32,286 nt of DNA from Enterococcus mundtii (GTDB lineage Bacteria; Bacillota; Bacilli; Lactobacillales; Enterococcaceae). The position numbers and the translations under genes are program-made. The DNA lies in contig NZ_PUAP01000055.1 in NCBI RefSeq assembly GCF_002947535.1, positions 1-32,286 of the forward strand, read 5' to 3'. The notes under the pieces are model-generated. The model was not told where the DNA came from. It saw only the letters and a program-made list of their open reading frames with translations, and did not search any database. Of this stretch, positions 7,521 through 17,303 are shown piece after piece (position 1 is the first letter of the stretch; each line of letters begins with the position of its first letter).

Positions 7521-7595
7521 TGTTATAATATAAAATAGATGTCTTTTTGCACGAAAGACGTATTTACAATGTTATGCAAATCAGATTCGTCTGAT
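7521..7595 (+). promoter_or_regulatory. ezrA promoter and structured leader
   Basis: Extended -10 TGTTATAAT (7521-7529) gives a start near 7536 and a leader of about 110 nt. The leader has two hairpins: GTCTTT/AAAGAC (about 7541-7561) and a perfect ATCAGA-TTCG-TCTGAT (7580-7595). Neither is followed by a T-run. Confidence 0.5.
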
Positions 7596-7645
7596 CATAA
7601 ACAAATAGAGACAGTAGATGCATATTGAAAACGGAGGAACCTTAA

Positions 7646-9367
7646 ATGGGAAATAATGTTATCATCGGGATCGTCATTGCAATCATTATAGTCGCCATTC
7701 TGGCTTTTTTGGTTAGTTACGTAATGAAGAAAAAAAACCAAGATCGATTGGACGTCTTAGAAAAACGCAAGGAAGAATTATTCGACTTGCCTGTGATTGA
7801 AGAAGTTGACGATGTCAAAAAAATGCATCTAGTGGGGCAAAGCCAAAATACCTTTCGTGAATGGAGTCAAAAATGGAATGACATCTCTACCTCATCATTT
7901 GCCGAGTTAGAAAGTCAGATCTTTGAAGTCGAAAATCTTAACGAGAGCTTTAGATTCTTAAAAGGGAAAAAAGCAGTAGAAGAAGCCGAAGCAACCATGA
8001 ACCAAATGGAAAAAGAAGTTGCGGAGATTCGTGATGGCTTAAAAGAATTGCGTGAAACAGAAGAACGTAATTCCTTAGCTGTTCAACAAGCTTTAGACGT
8101 TTATGAGGAACTAAAAGCAACGATCCGAGAAGAAGAACAGCAGTACGGTCCAGCTTTACCTGAGTTACAAAAACAAGTGAAAACGATTGAAAATGAGTTT
8201 ACACAATTTGTTACGTTAAATACTTCAGGTGATCCAGTGGAAGCCCGTGAAGTGCTGGATAAAGCGGAAAAACACACGTATGAAGTAGATGCGTTAATGA
8301 AAAAAATCCCGCCATTATTTGAAGACTTGAATACGACTTTCCCGGCGCAAGTGGAAGAGATCCAAGAGACCTATGACCGCTTGATCAAAGAGGAGTATGT
8401 TTTTCCAGAAGAAAACCTGTCTGGCGATATCGAAACGATCAATCGTCGAATCGAACGTTCGTTGATCAATATTGAGAAAACGGAAGTTGAAACTGTTGAA
8501 TTTGAAAATCGTGAAACGGCTAATCTGATCGATGCATTATATGATATTTTAGAACGTGAGATGGAAGCACAAGCATTTGTGACTAAAAATCAAGCAACGA
8601 TCGAACAATATATCAAACATGCGACGAAAAACAATCGTCAATTGTTGATCGAATTAGATCATACCGCTCAAAGTTATACATTGAACCATAACGAAATCGG
8701 GCGTGTACGTGGTTTTCAAACAGAAGTGGAAGAAATCGAACGCCAAAACGAGCAAATCAAACCACAGTTACAACAACATGAAGTGGCTTACTCAGAAGTA
8801 AGAACGTTCTATAAGAAAGTCTTCAAAGTATTAGAAGATATTGAGAATCAACAGGTTGAAATCAGCGATTCTTTACACGAACTAAGAAAAGGTGAAAAAG
8901 AAGCGCAAGAAAAAATCGATACATTCGAATTTAAATTGCGCAGTCTTAAACGGTTTGTTGAAAAACAACGATTACCAGGTTTGCCAAATGATTATCTAGA
9001 GTTTTTCTTTGTGGCGACAGAACGTATCGAAGAATTGAGTACTGTGTTGAATAAGATCAGAGTCAACATGGATGAAGTCGAACGTCTTGTAGCATTATGT
9101 GAAGAAGATCTAGAGTTACTCGACAAGAAAACCCACGATCTAGTGGATGCAGCAGCATTGACCGAACAAATGTTGCAATATGCGAACCGTTACCGTCACA
9201 CACATGAAGAAGTGAAAGAAGCCATTGAAAAGAGTTATTACTTATTCAATAAAGAATATCACTATCAAGAGGCTTTGGATGAGATCGGCACAGCATTAGA
9301 GCGCACAGAACCAGGTGCATTCAAACGAATCGAAGATTTTTACTTCAATCATCCTGATTTAGTATGA
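7646..9367 (+). CDS. ezrA: Septation ring formation regulator EzrA
   Basis: A membrane-anchored cell-division protein that binds FtsZ, limits extra Z-rings and coordinates septal and peripheral wall synthesis in Firmicutes. The 573-residue length matches the family. There is a short extracellular N-terminus, one transmembrane helix at about residues 5-27 (IIGIVIAIIIVAILAFLVSYV), a basic stop sequence KKKNQ, and then a cytoplasmic domain made almost wholly of coiled coils rich in Glu, Lys, Gln and Leu, as in spectrin-like EzrA repeats. The conserved region NDYLEFFFVATERIEEL lies in the C-terminal third. The start follows GGAGG. It is a single transcription unit with its own promoter and a strong terminator. 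The next genes, nifS-thiI, keep the gene order seen in Bacillus. Confidence 0.95.
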   Translation: MGNNVIIGIVIAIIIVAILAFLVSYVMKKKNQDRLDVLEKRKEELFDLPVIEEVDDVKKMHLVGQSQNTFREWSQKWNDISTSSFAELESQIFEVENLNESFRFLKGKKAVEEAEATMNQMEKEVAEIRDGLKELRETEERNSLAVQQALDVYEELKATIREEEQQYGPALPELQKQVKTIENEFTQFVTLNTSGDPVEAREVLDKAEKHTYEVDALMKKIPPLFEDLNTTFPAQVEEIQETYDRLIKEEYVFPEENLSGDIETINRRIERSLINIEKTEVETVEFENRETANLIDALYDILEREMEAQAFVTKNQATIEQYIKHATKNNRQLLIELDHTAQSYTLNHNEIGRVRGFQTEVEEIERQNEQIKPQLQQHEVAYSEVRTFYKKVFKVLEDIENQQVEISDSLHELRKGEKEAQEKIDTFEFKLRSLKRFVEKQRLPGLPNDYLEFFFVATERIEELSTVLNKIRVNMDEVERLVALCEEDLELLDKKTHDLVDAAALTEQMLQYANRYRHTHEEVKEAIEKSYYLFNKEYHYQEALDEIGTALERTEPGAFKRIEDFYFNHPDLV

Positions 9368-9377
9368 TCACTCGATC

Positions 9378-9419
9378 AAAAAAGACAACACAGGCAAGTG
9401 CCGAGTGTTGTCTTTTTTT
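9378..9419 (+). terminator. Terminator of ezrA
   Basis: A 14-bp stem (9378-9391 with 9405-9418) is capped by a mini-stem GGCA/TGCC and ends in seven T residues. Confidence 0.92.
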
Positions 9420-9506
9420 GGAAGTCATTGACTAGTAACTGTTGGGCAAGGAAATACGTTGATTCGATCGATTTTTTTATAGAGTCCAACTCGTAGAAAA
9501 CGCCAC

Positions 9507-9535
9507 TTGAAAGCACAAGGGACAACCGTTATAAT
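9507..9535 (+). promoter_or_regulatory. Promoter of nifS-thiI
   Basis: TTGAAA (9507-9512), exactly 17 bp, TATAAT (9530-9535). A near-consensus vegetative promoter; the leader is about 26 nt. Confidence 0.85.
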
Positions 9536-9567
9536 AGGTAAGAATTTCAAAAAAAGAAGGTTTAAAT

Positions 9568-10710
9568 ATGATATATTTCGATAATAGTGCGACAACACCG
9601 ATCTATCCGCAAAGTTTGGATGCGTATGTCAAAACAAGTCAACGGATCATCGGGAATCCATCAAGTCTACACGATTTAGGCAATCAGGCGAACCGTCTGT
9701 TGCAACAAGCGAGAAAACAAATCGCTGAACTGATTGCTGTCTCTCCTGAAGAAGTTTATTTCACGTCAGGTGGAACAGAAGGTAATAACTGGGTGCTTAA
9801 AGGAACGATGCTGGAAAAACTAGATTACGGTAACCACATGATCATTTCAGGCGTTGAACATCCTGCTGTCAGTGAAACAGCAGAGCAGTTAAAGAAACTT
9901 GGTGTCGAAGTGAGTATTGCTCCTGTCGATAAAAGAGGGATCGTCCGCGTAGATGAGTTGAAAAAATTAGTGCGGAAAGAAACGATTTTGGTCTCCGTTA
10001 TGGCAGTAAATAATGAAGTAGGTACGATCCAACCAATCAAAGAAATCAGTAGTTTTTTAAATGATTTTCCTAAAATCCATTTCCATGTGGATGCGGTACA
10101 GGCAATTGGTAAGGTTCCTTTAGAGGAATGGTTGACGGAACGAGTGGATTTTGCCACTTTTTCTGCCCATAAATTCCACGGCCCTCGTGGTGTTGGTTTT
10201 GTTTATTGGAAAAAAGGCCGACGTTTAGCACCGCTGTTCACTGGAGGCGGACAAGAGAAAAATCAACGGAGTGGAACAGAGAATGTGCCGGGGATCGTCG
10301 CGATGGCAAAAGCGCTGCGTTTAGCTCTAGATATCAAAGCACAAAAACCAAACCAAACTGCCTATCTTAAACAAGCACTGATTGAAGCTTTACATACGTA
10401 TGATAAAGTAACGATTTTTTCTGAAGGTGAAGATTACGCGCCACATATTTTGTGTTTTTCATTAAAAGGTATTCGTGGTGAGGTATTGGTCCATGCATTA
10501 GAAGAAAAACAAATATTTGTCTCTACGACAAGCGCTTGTTCTTCTAGAAAGCACATGGCAAGTAGTACGCTGCATGCGATGCAAGTACCCAATGATTTAG
10601 CTACTTCAGCAATTCGCGTCAGCTTAGATGAGAGCAATACGATGGCAGAAGTAGAACAATTCATGATCATCTTTAAACAGTTGTACAAGAAATTTTCAGT
10701 CATCAATTAA
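9568..10710 (+). CDS. Cysteine desulfurase (NifS/IscS family, ThiI partner)
   Basis: A PLP enzyme that removes sulfur from cysteine and passes it as a persulfide to an acceptor. The 380-residue protein shows the start [10 protein letters not shown], Lys202 in [10 protein letters not shown] as the PLP Schiff-base lysine, [15 protein letters not shown], and the catalytic Cys324 in TSACSSRK. It lies 19 bases before thiI in one operon; in Bacillus subtilis the equivalent gene (nifZ) sits between ezrA and thiI and supplies sulfur to ThiI for 4-thiouridine, so the same role is expected. It is not in a suf cluster, arguing against general Fe-S assembly. The ATG follows AGAAGG. Family is certain; the dedicated role is inferred from context. 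Confidence 0.93.
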   Translation: MIYFDNSATTPIYPQSLDAYVKTSQRIIGNPSSLHDLGNQANRLLQQARKQIAELIAVSPEEVYFTSGGTEGNNWVLKGTMLEKLDYGNHMIISGVEHPAVSETAEQLKKLGVEVSIAPVDKRGIVRVDELKKLVRKETILVSVMAVNNEVGTIQPIKEISSFLNDFPKIHFHVDAVQAIGKVPLEEWLTERVDFATFSAHKFHGPRGVGFVYWKKGRRLAPLFTGGGQEKNQRSGTENVPGIVAMAKALRLALDIKAQKPNQTAYLKQALIEALHTYDKVTIFSEGEDYAPHILCFSLKGIRGEVLVHALEEKQIFVSTTSACSSRKHMASSTLHAMQVPNDLATSAIRVSLDESNTMAEVEQFMIIFKQLYKKFSVIN

Positions 10711-10729
10711 GGAACAGAGGAGTGTTTTT

Positions 10730-11941
10730 GTGAAGTACAGTGAAATCATGGTTCGCTATGGTGAACTTTCAACAAAAGGAAAAAATCGTCGAAGTTTTAT
10801 TATGCAGTTGGCACAAAATGTCAGACAGGCATTGAGCGATTTTCCTGAAATCAAGATCCACGCAGAGCGTGATCGGATGCATCTACTGTTGAATGGCGTA
10901 GATGGAGACCTAGTTATCCCTAAGTTAGCGAAGATATTTGGGATCCAAAACTTTTCACCTAGCGTGCGAGTAGAAAAAGAAGTACAAAGTTTAAAACAAG
11001 CGGTTCAGGAAATCATGCAAGAAATCTATACAGGAAAAGAAACATTCAAGATCATTGCAAAACGTAGTGATCATAGTTTTGAATTGGACAGCAATGAACT
11101 AAACCAAGCTTTAGGTAATGCAGTCATTGATGTTTTTCCGGATATCCAAGTACAAATGAGAAAGCCAGATATTGCATTGCGTGTGGAAATCCGCCGAGAT
11201 GGTGCGTATCTTTCCTATGAAACGATCAAAGGAGCTGGCGGTCTGCCTGTCGGTACAAGCGGAAAAGGTATGTTGATGCTTTCTGGAGGGATCGATTCTC
11301 CAGTTGCCGGTTATTATGCCATGAAACGTGGGGTAGAAATTGAAGCTGTCCACTTTGCTAGTCCACCCTACACGAGTGAACAAGCCTTGCAAAAAGCGAA
11401 AGACTTAACAGTGAAGCTGACACCCTATGTTGGTAAAATCGAATTTATCGAAGTACCGTTTACAGAAGTGCAAGAAGAGATCAAGCGAGTGGTGCCCCAA
11501 GGCTACTGGATGACGATCACACGTCGAATGATGCTTCGTTTAACAGATGAGATCCGCCGTATTCGTCATGGACTAGTGATTTTAAATGGCGAATCATTAG
11601 GGCAGGTGGCTTCTCAAACACTCCAAAGTATGGTGGCAATCAATGAGGTCACGAATACGCCGATCATTCGTCCCGTAGCGACGATGGACAAATTAGAGAT
11701 CATCGAAGTGGCTGAACAAATCGATACGTTTGATTTGTCCATTCAACCATTTGAAGATTGCTGCACGATTTTTGCTCCGCCACAGCCTAAAACTCGTCCA
11801 CGACTAGAAAAAGTACATCAATACGAAGAACGTTTGGATATCGATGGGATGATCGAACGTGCATTGGCAGGATTAAAGATCGAAACGATCCACACAGAAA
11901 CAGCAAAAGAACAAGTAGAAGAATTTTCTGATTTACTTTAA
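10730..11941 (+). CDS. thiI: tRNA 4-thiouridine synthase ThiI (GTG start)
   Basis: An ATP-dependent enzyme that makes 4-thiouridine at tRNA position 8, a near-UV sensor; in some bacteria it also takes part in thiamine thiazole synthesis. Domains in order are an N-terminal ferredoxin-like region (ends about residue 60), a THUMP RNA-binding domain (about 60-165) and a PP-loop adenylation domain with SGGIDS at 185-190, plus the conserved FEDCCTIF near residue 345. The protein has 403 residues and no C-terminal rhodanese domain, as is usual in Firmicutes, so the desulfurase encoded just upstream must supply the sulfur. The GTG start is 7 bases after GAGGAG (10717-10722). Termination is probably by repeat copy B. 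Confidence 0.95.
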   Translation: MKYSEIMVRYGELSTKGKNRRSFIMQLAQNVRQALSDFPEIKIHAERDRMHLLLNGVDGDLVIPKLAKIFGIQNFSPSVRVEKEVQSLKQAVQEIMQEIYTGKETFKIIAKRSDHSFELDSNELNQALGNAVIDVFPDIQVQMRKPDIALRVEIRRDGAYLSYETIKGAGGLPVGTSGKGMLMLSGGIDSPVAGYYAMKRGVEIEAVHFASPPYTSEQALQKAKDLTVKLTPYVGKIEFIEVPFTEVQEEIKRVVPQGYWMTITRRMMLRLTDEIRRIRHGLVILNGESLGQVASQTLQSMVAINEVTNTPIIRPVATMDKLEIIEVAEQIDTFDLSIQPFEDCCTIFAPPQPKTRPRLEKVHQYEERLDIDGMIERALAGLKIETIHTETAKEQVEEFSDLL

Positions 11942-12027
11942 AAGAATGAACTTGAACTTCTTGTACGAGTCGATCATTCGTAATAAAAGATCCAGTCTCA
12001 AGAAGTAGACAGGTGAAAGAAGTCGAG

Positions 12028-12110
12028 AAAATTGTGTAGCCTTGAGAAATAAGGCGCCATCCACGGAAATTGTAGGTCAAATTTTTGTGGATAGTGCCTT
12101 ATTTTTTCTT
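12028..12110 (+). repeat. Dispersed hairpin element, copy B (degenerate)
   Basis: The left half AGCCTTGAGAAATAAGG-CGCCATCCACG closely follows copy E. The stem is 12047-12064 with 12087-12104, with one C-A mismatch and one G-U pair, and the loop has GTAGGTCA in place of GTTCTTCA. A T-run follows at 12101-12107, so it can terminate nifS-thiI. The right flank is not clearly conserved. Confidence 0.7.
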
Positions 12111-12138
12111 GTTTTTCACGGAGTTAAGCTTCCTCCTA

Positions 12139-12191
12139 TTGCGAGGTTCCTTGTTCCATGCTAAACTAAAATTATGTGAAATGATTAACAA
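12139..12191 (+). promoter_or_regulatory. rex promoter with Rex-like operator
   Basis: TTGCGA (12139-12144), 17 bp, TAAACT (12162-12167). At the predicted start site lies ATGTGA-AATGAT-TAACAA (12174-12191), which matches 10 of the 12 fixed positions of the Rex operator consensus TTGTGA-N6-TCACAA. It touches the ribosome site AGGAG. Confidence 0.5.
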
Positions 12192-12202
12192 GGAGAAACG
12201 AT

Positions 12203-12856
12203 ATGCGAGAAAAATCAGAAACGTTACCCAAAGCAACAGCGAAGCGGTTGCCTTTATATTTACGCTACTTGAACATGTTGAATGATTCTGGTGTGCAGCG
12301 GATCAAATCAAATGAATTTAGTGAGATCACACAAGTACCTTCTGCCACGATCCGTAGAGATTTTTCTCATTTAGGGGAATTAGGACGAAGCGGTTATGGG
12401 TACGATGTTCCCTATTTGATTGAAGTATTTGATCGAATTTTGAACACAGAAGAAGAAAAAAGAATCGCTTTAGTTGGTTTTGGGAATTTAGGAAAAGCAT
12501 TGAAACACAATAATTTCAGAAGAAATGCAAATTTGAATATTGTTTGTGTATTTGACAATGATCCAGCCATCGTTGGAAAAGAAATCGAAGGTGTGATGGT
12601 TTATCCTATGGATCGTTTTAGTGAAATCGTTGAAAAAGAAGGAATCAAAGTGGCGATATCGACTGTACCAAGTAAGTATTCACAAGCAGCTATCGATGAA
12701 ATCGTCAAAGGAGGCATTACTGCGATCTTGAACTTTGCGCCAGATCGTGTCAATGTTCCGCCACATGTTCATATGCAATACATCGATCTGACAACTGAGC
12801 TACAGACGTTGATCTATTTTGATGAAAATTATTCGCAAGTCTTTCCTTCCAAGTAA
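12203..12856 (+). CDS. rex: Redox-sensing transcriptional repressor Rex
   Basis: A homodimeric repressor that reads the NADH/NAD+ ratio; NADH releases it from DNA, switching on fermentative and other NADH-consuming genes. The 217-residue protein has an N-terminal winged helix (residues about 8-80) with IKSNEFSEITQVPSATIRRD and the family-specific GELGRSGYGYDV, then a Rossmann domain beginning VGFGNLGKAL near residue 91 and ending in the C-terminal domain-swapped helix. The ATG at 12203 follows AGGAG. The upstream start giving a hydrophobic reading frame (12085) is in another frame and unrelated. The Rex-like site over its own start suggests autoregulation. Enterococci may carry more than one rex gene, so this may be one paralogue. 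Confidence 0.95.
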   Translation: MREKSETLPKATAKRLPLYLRYLNMLNDSGVQRIKSNEFSEITQVPSATIRRDFSHLGELGRSGYGYDVPYLIEVFDRILNTEEEKRIALVGFGNLGKALKHNNFRRNANLNIVCVFDNDPAIVGKEIEGVMVYPMDRFSEIVEKEGIKVAISTVPSKYSQAAIDEIVKGGITAILNFAPDRVNVPPHVHMQYIDLTTELQTLIYFDENYSQVFPSK

Positions 12857-12928
12857 AAACTAAGTGGGAAGATCGCACAAAAAGGGAGTCTTCATGTGAA
12901 TCGAACAGCGATTCGTTATGAGCTTTTA

Positions 12929-12957
12929 TTGACTTTGGCTACTAACCATTGTAAAAT
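12929..12957 (+). promoter_or_regulatory. Promoter of valS T-box transcript
   Basis: TTGACT (12929-12934), 17-bp spacer, TAAAAT (12952-12957), just before the T-box leader. Confidence 0.75.
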
Positions 12958-12963
12958 GAGTCA

Positions 12964-13198
12964 AGATGTTGATCAAGAGGAGTAACTAGTCCGACGTTTA
13001 GAGAGAGAGAACGAATGGTGGAACGTTCTTAACGAAAGCTAGTGAAGGTAGCTTGGGAGTTTTTGTCTTGAATCGAGTAGAGATGAACGAGTAGTGATCG
13101 TTAACTCACTTTGAGAGGTAATAGGCAACTATTACAAATTAGGTGGTACCGCGTAATTTATACGTCCTAAATACGAAAGTATTTAGGGCGTTTTTTTT
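12964..13198 (+). promoter_or_regulatory. T-box riboswitch (valine, specifier GUA) with terminator
   Basis: A transcription-attenuation leader that binds uncharged tRNA-Val. Stem I carries AGTAA (about 12981) and AGAGAG; its 3' side has the specifier GTA at 13048-13050 in the context GTGAAG-GTA-GCTTGGGAG. The hallmark AGGTGGTACCGCG is at 13141-13153, where the GGT part pairs with the tRNA acceptor end. A terminator stem (13162-13174 with 13179-13191, GAAA loop) plus eight T residues follows and competes with the antiterminator. This explains most of the 363-bp gap between rex and valS; the part from 12857 to 12928 shows nothing clear. Confidence 0.93.
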
Positions 13199-13219
13199 AT
13201 TTTAAAGGAGGAAAACAGT

Positions 13220-15865
13220 ATGACGGAAGAAAAGAATCTATCCACAAAGTACAATCCGCAAGAAGTAGAAGCGGGTCGTTATCAAAGCTGGTTAGACGAA
13301 GATTTGTTCAAACCAAGTGGTGACAAGAAAGCAAAACCTTATTCAATCGTTATCCCACCTCCCAACGTGACAGGCAAACTCCATTTAGGTCATGCTTGGG
13401 ATACAACATTGCAAGACATGTTGATTCGCCAAAAAAGAATGCAAGGCTATGATACGTTATGGTTACCAGGGATGGACCATGCAGGGATCGCAACACAAGC
13501 AAAAGTAGAAGAAAAACTACGTGAGCAAGGTGTTTCTCGTTATGATCTAGGCCGTGAAAAATTTATTGATCAAGTGTGGGAATGGAAAGAAGAATATGCC
13601 GGTCATATCCGCGAACAGTGGGCAAAAATGGGCTTGTCTTTGGATTATAGCCGTGAACGATTCACCTTAGATGATGGCTTGTCTGAAGCTGTTCGCAAAG
13701 TATTCGTCAGCCTATACGAAAAAGAGTTGATCTATCGCGGTGAATACATCATCAATTGGGACCCACAAGCACGTACAGCTCTTTCAGATATCGAAGTGAT
13801 CCACAAAGAAATCGAAGGTGCCTTTTATCATATGAGCTATGAATTGGCTGACGGTTCAGGTGTGGTGGAAATCGCAACGACTCGTCCAGAAACGATGCTT
13901 GGTGATACGGCGATTGCTGTTCATCCAGAAGATGAGCGTTACCAAGCATTGATTGGTAAAAAAGTCATTTTACCACTAGTGAATAAAGAAATCCCGATCA
14001 TAGCAGATGAATATGTCGATATGGAATTTGGAACAGGGGTTGTAAAAATCACGCCTGCGCATGACCCAAATGACTTTGAAGTCGGTAACCGTCATGACCT
14101 ACCACGAGTGAATGTCATGAATGAAGATGGCACGATGAATGAATTGGCAGGTAAATATCAAGGGATGGACCGTTTTGCAGCACGTAAAGCGATCGTTGCG
14201 GATCTAAAAGAACTTGGTCGTCTGATCAAGATCGAAACGATGATCCACAATGTTGGCCATTCTGAGCGTACGGGAGTAGTTGTTGAACCTCGTTTATCAA
14301 CACAATGGTTTGTGAAAATGGCACCTTTAGCTGAAAAGGCGATCCAAAATCAAGAAACAGAGGATGCGGTTGAGTTCTTCCCACCACGTTTCAACCAAAC
14401 GTTCTTACGCTGGATGGAGAATGTTCATGACTGGGTAATCTCACGTCAATTATGGTGGGGACATCAGATCCCTGCGTGGTATCATAAGGAAACTGGTGAA
14501 ATGTACGTGGGCATGGAAGCACCAGCAGACAGTGAAAACTGGTTACAAGATCCCGATGTATTGGATACTTGGTTCAGTTCAGCACTATGGCCTTTTTCAA
14601 CAATGGGCTGGCCTGACGAAAACAATGAAGATTACCAACGTTACTTCCCAACAAGTACATTAGTAACGGGCTACGATATTATCTTTTTCTGGGTAAGCCG
14701 AATGATTTTCCAAAGCTTGGAATTTACAGAGCGTCGTCCATTTGAGAATGTACTGATCCATGGATTGATTCGTGATGAACAAGGACGCAAGATGAGTAAA
14801 TCTCTTGGAAATGGGATCGACCCAATGGAAGTCATTGAAAAATACGGTGCTGATGCGTTACGCTGGTTCTTATCCAATGGTTCAGCCCCAGGACAAGACG
14901 TACGTTTTAGTTACGAAAAAATGGATGCTTCTTGGAACTTCATCAATAAAATCTGGAACGCTTCTCGTTTCGTTATCATGAATGTTGAAGGGATGACCGT
15001 AGAAGATATTGATCTTTCAGGTGAAAAAACTGTAGCCGATCGTTGGATCTTGACACGTTTGAATGAAACGATTGCTAAAGTGACTGACTTATTCGAACAA
15101 TTTGAGTTTGGTGAAGCAGGTCGCCAATTGTATAACTTTATCTGGGATGATTTCTGTGACTGGTACATCGAGATGAGTAAAGAAACACTTTACGGTGAGG
15201 ACGAAGTAGCGAAACAAACGAACCGTAGTATTCTTGTCCATACGTTGGATCAGATCTTACGCTTATTGCATCCGATCATGCCATTCGTTACGGAAGAAAT
15301 CTGGCAACACATCCCTCATAAAGGTACTTCTTTAGTAGTGGCGGACTATCCAGTTGTGCAACCGGAATACGATGATGAAGCAGCTTCAAAAGGGATGGAA
15401 GTACTGAAAGAATTGATTCGTTCTGTACGTAATATCCGTTCTGAAGTGAATACACCATTATCAAAACCAATCACGTTATTGATCAAAACAAATGATCCGA
15501 AGATCGATCAATTCTTAAATGAAAACACTAGCTATATCGAGCGCTTCTGTAATCCAGAAGAGTTGACGATCTCAAGTGACGTAACTGCACCGGATCTAGC
15601 AATGTCAGCGGTCTTGACTGGCGCGGAAATCTTCTTGCCTTTAGCAGGGTTGATCAACATTGAAGAAGAAATCCAACGTCTAGAAAAAGAACTAGCAAAA
15701 TGGACAGGCGAAGTGAAACGTGTACAAGGAAAACTAAGTAATGAGCGTTTTGTATCGAATGCACCAGATGATGTAGTTGAAGCAGAGCGTGCAAAAGAAA
15801 AAGATTATTTAGAAAAACAAGCAGCTGTCAATGAACGTATTGCACAATTAAAATCAATCAATTAA
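13220..15865 (+). CDS. valS: Valyl-tRNA synthetase
   Basis: A class I aminoacyl-tRNA synthetase that attaches valine to tRNA-Val and edits mischarged threonine. The 881-residue protein shows the HIGH motif as HLGH (55-58) in [14 protein letters not shown], a CP1 editing domain with [19 protein letters not shown], the KMSKS motif at 524-528, the anticodon-binding domain and a C-terminal coiled coil (about 810-881) that is specific to ValS. The ATG follows AAAGGAGG. Expression is controlled by the GUA-specific T-box just upstream. A terminator separates it from folC. Confidence 0.98.
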   Translation: MTEEKNLSTKYNPQEVEAGRYQSWLDEDLFKPSGDKKAKPYSIVIPPPNVTGKLHLGHAWDTTLQDMLIRQKRMQGYDTLWLPGMDHAGIATQAKVEEKLREQGVSRYDLGREKFIDQVWEWKEEYAGHIREQWAKMGLSLDYSRERFTLDDGLSEAVRKVFVSLYEKELIYRGEYIINWDPQARTALSDIEVIHKEIEGAFYHMSYELADGSGVVEIATTRPETMLGDTAIAVHPEDERYQALIGKKVILPLVNKEIPIIADEYVDMEFGTGVVKITPAHDPNDFEVGNRHDLPRVNVMNEDGTMNELAGKYQGMDRFAARKAIVADLKELGRLIKIETMIHNVGHSERTGVVVEPRLSTQWFVKMAPLAEKAIQNQETEDAVEFFPPRFNQTFLRWMENVHDWVISRQLWWGHQIPAWYHKETGEMYVGMEAPADSENWLQDPDVLDTWFSSALWPFSTMGWPDENNEDYQRYFPTSTLVTGYDIIFFWVSRMIFQSLEFTERRPFENVLIHGLIRDEQGRKMSKSLGNGIDPMEVIEKYGADALRWFLSNGSAPGQDVRFSYEKMDASWNFINKIWNASRFVIMNVEGMTVEDIDLSGEKTVADRWILTRLNETIAKVTDLFEQFEFGEAGRQLYNFIWDDFCDWYIEMSKETLYGEDEVAKQTNRSILVHTLDQILRLLHPIMPFVTEEIWQHIPHKGTSLVVADYPVVQPEYDDEAASKGMEVLKELIRSVRNIRSEVNTPLSKPITLLIKTNDPKIDQFLNENTSYIERFCNPEELTISSDVTAPDLAMSAVLTGAEIFLPLAGLINIEEEIQRLEKELAKWTGEVKRVQGKLSNERFVSNAPDDVVEAERAKEKDYLEKQAAVNERIAQLKSIN

Positions 15866-15869
15866 GAAA

Positions 15870-15909
15870 AAAGAGAGAGAGGTGACGGAAGTTGCCTCTC
15901 TTTTTTTTG
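15870..15909 (+). terminator. Terminator of valS
   Basis: AGAGAGG (15876-15882) pairs with CCTCTCT (15895-15901), extended by A-T pairs, with a run of T residues. Confidence 0.8.
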
Positions 15910-15956
15910 CAAAAAAGAACTCTTCTGGATTTCATTGTTTCCTATGTAAGCTTTTT

Positions 15957-15965
15957 TGTTATAAT
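15957..15965 (+). promoter_or_regulatory. Extended -10 promoter of folC
   Basis: TGTTATAAT is an extended -10; a weak TTGTTT lies 19 bp upstream of it. The folC start is 25 bases downstream. Confidence 0.6.
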
Positions 15966-15989
15966 GAAGAGGAATGGGGGGATAACAAC

Positions 15990-17303
15990 GTGAAAATCGA
16001 AGAAGCAATCAATTGGATCCATAGCCGATTACCATTTGGCTCACGTCCTGGATTAGACAGAGTAGAGGCCTTATTAGAGGTAGTCGGACACCCAGAAGAA
16101 AAAGTCAAAACGATCCATATTGCAGGGACGAATGGCAAAGGTTCTACAGTGACTTATTTAAGATATTTATTAGAAGAAGCCGGCTTGACAGTCGGGACAT
16201 TTACATCCCCATATATCGAATCCTTCAATGAGCGCATATCGATCAATGGCCAAGGGATTCCTGATGAATCATTGATTCGATTCGTAAAGAAATATCAACC
16301 GCTAGTCGAGCAGATGGATCAATTTGAAGCAGTAGCTGGCATTACCGAATTTGAAACGTTGACTGCTATGGCATTTGATTATTTCTTGGAAGAACAAGTG
16401 GACGTCGCGATCATTGAAGTGGGATTGGGTGGTTTACTCGACTCAACAAACGTAGCGAAACCTTTGTTGACGGGCATCACAACGATCGGTATGGATCATA
16501 CAGATATCTTAGGCAACACGATCGAAGAAATCGCTGCGCAAAAAGCAGGGATCATCAAGCAAAATGTGCCACTGGTCACTGGAAATATCGTACCTGAAGC
16601 CTTGGCAGTGATCGAAAAACAAGCAAAATTAAAAAATGCTACACAACACGTATGGGGAGAGGCTTATACAGTCAGTTACAAACATCCGGCAGAAGAGTGG
16701 GGCGAAATTTTTTCATTCCAAAATGAGTTTGGCAAAATCCCTAAGTTGACCATCCATATGATCGGGAGACATCAAGTCGAAAATGCTGGTATGGCGATTG
16801 AAATGTATCAAATCTATTGTGGACTGATGAATCTTCCATTCCGTGAAAAAGACGTGATCAATGGGTTGAAAAAGGCGCAATGGCCCGGACGTATGGAACG
16901 ATTAAGTGAAGAACCCTTAGTGATTTTAGATGGGGCGCATAATACCCATGCGATGGCACGTTTAGTCCAAAATCTTAAACAAGAATTTAAAGGCTATCAT
17001 ATCCATCTTTTGTTCTCTGCTTTACGAACAAAAGAGGTTGATAAAATGTTACACCAATTACAAGAAGTACCAGATGCAACAATCTACGTCACTACTTTTG
17101 ATTATCCTAAAGCAATCGAGCTGTCGGATATCCAGGCAACGACTGATGAGAAAGTTACGATTGTTTCAATGTGGCAATTTGGGCTTGCAGAGATCTTGGA
17201 GAAGATGACGGCTGAGGATGTTCTTGTAGTGACAGGTTCACTCTATTTTATTTCGGAAGTGCGACGTTTGCTTGTACAGTTGGGAGGAAAAAATGAAAGT
17301 TAA
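15990..17303 (+). CDS. folC: Folylpolyglutamate / dihydrofolate synthase (GTG start)
   Basis: Adds glutamate to dihydropteroate or folates, retaining them in the cell for one-carbon metabolism. The 437-residue protein has the Mur-ligase fold: P-loop GTNGKGS at 46-52, the family signature TFTSPYIESFNERI, GLGGLLDSTN, the lysine-containing AAQKAGIIK, and the C-terminal DGAHNTHAM. The GTG at 15990 starts MKIEEAINW and lies about 8 bases after a G-rich site (15976-15981). The frame is open further left to 15882, but that part runs through the valS terminator and the folC promoter, so it is not coding. The end overlaps the next gene by 11 bases, indicating translational coupling. Confidence 0.95.
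   Translation: MKIEEAINWIHSRLPFGSRPGLDRVEALLEVVGHPEEKVKTIHIAGTNGKGSTVTYLRYLLEEAGLTVGTFTSPYIESFNERISINGQGIPDESLIRFVKKYQPLVEQMDQFEAVAGITEFETLTAMAFDYFLEEQVDVAIIEVGLGGLLDSTNVAKPLLTGITTIGMDHTDILGNTIEEIAAQKAGIIKQNVPLVTGNIVPEALAVIEKQAKLKNATQHVWGEAYTVSYKHPAEEWGEIFSFQNEFGKIPKLTIHMIGRHQVENAGMAIEMYQIYCGLMNLPFREKDVINGLKKAQWPGRMERLSEEPLVILDGAHNTHAMARLVQNLKQEFKGYHIHLLFSALRTKEVDKMLHQLQEVPDATIYVTTFDYPKAIELSDIQATTDEKVTIVSMWQFGLAEILEKMTAEDVLVVTGSLYFISEVRRLLVQLGGKNES

Noticed and set aside
11956-12006. ACTTCTTG/CAAGAAGT inverted repeat after thiI
   Set aside because: Eight bases separated by 35 nt with no T-run; likely chance or an eroded flank of repeat copy B.
12085-12285. Small hydrophobic ORF overlapping the start of rex
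   Set aside because: It lies in a different frame, begins inside repeat copy B and runs into rex without a ribosome site; it is a by-product of AT-rich sequence.
15882-15989. Longer folC start
   Set aside because: It would place the coding sequence across the valS terminator and the TATAAT of folC; the conserved FolC N-terminus begins at the GTG at 15990.
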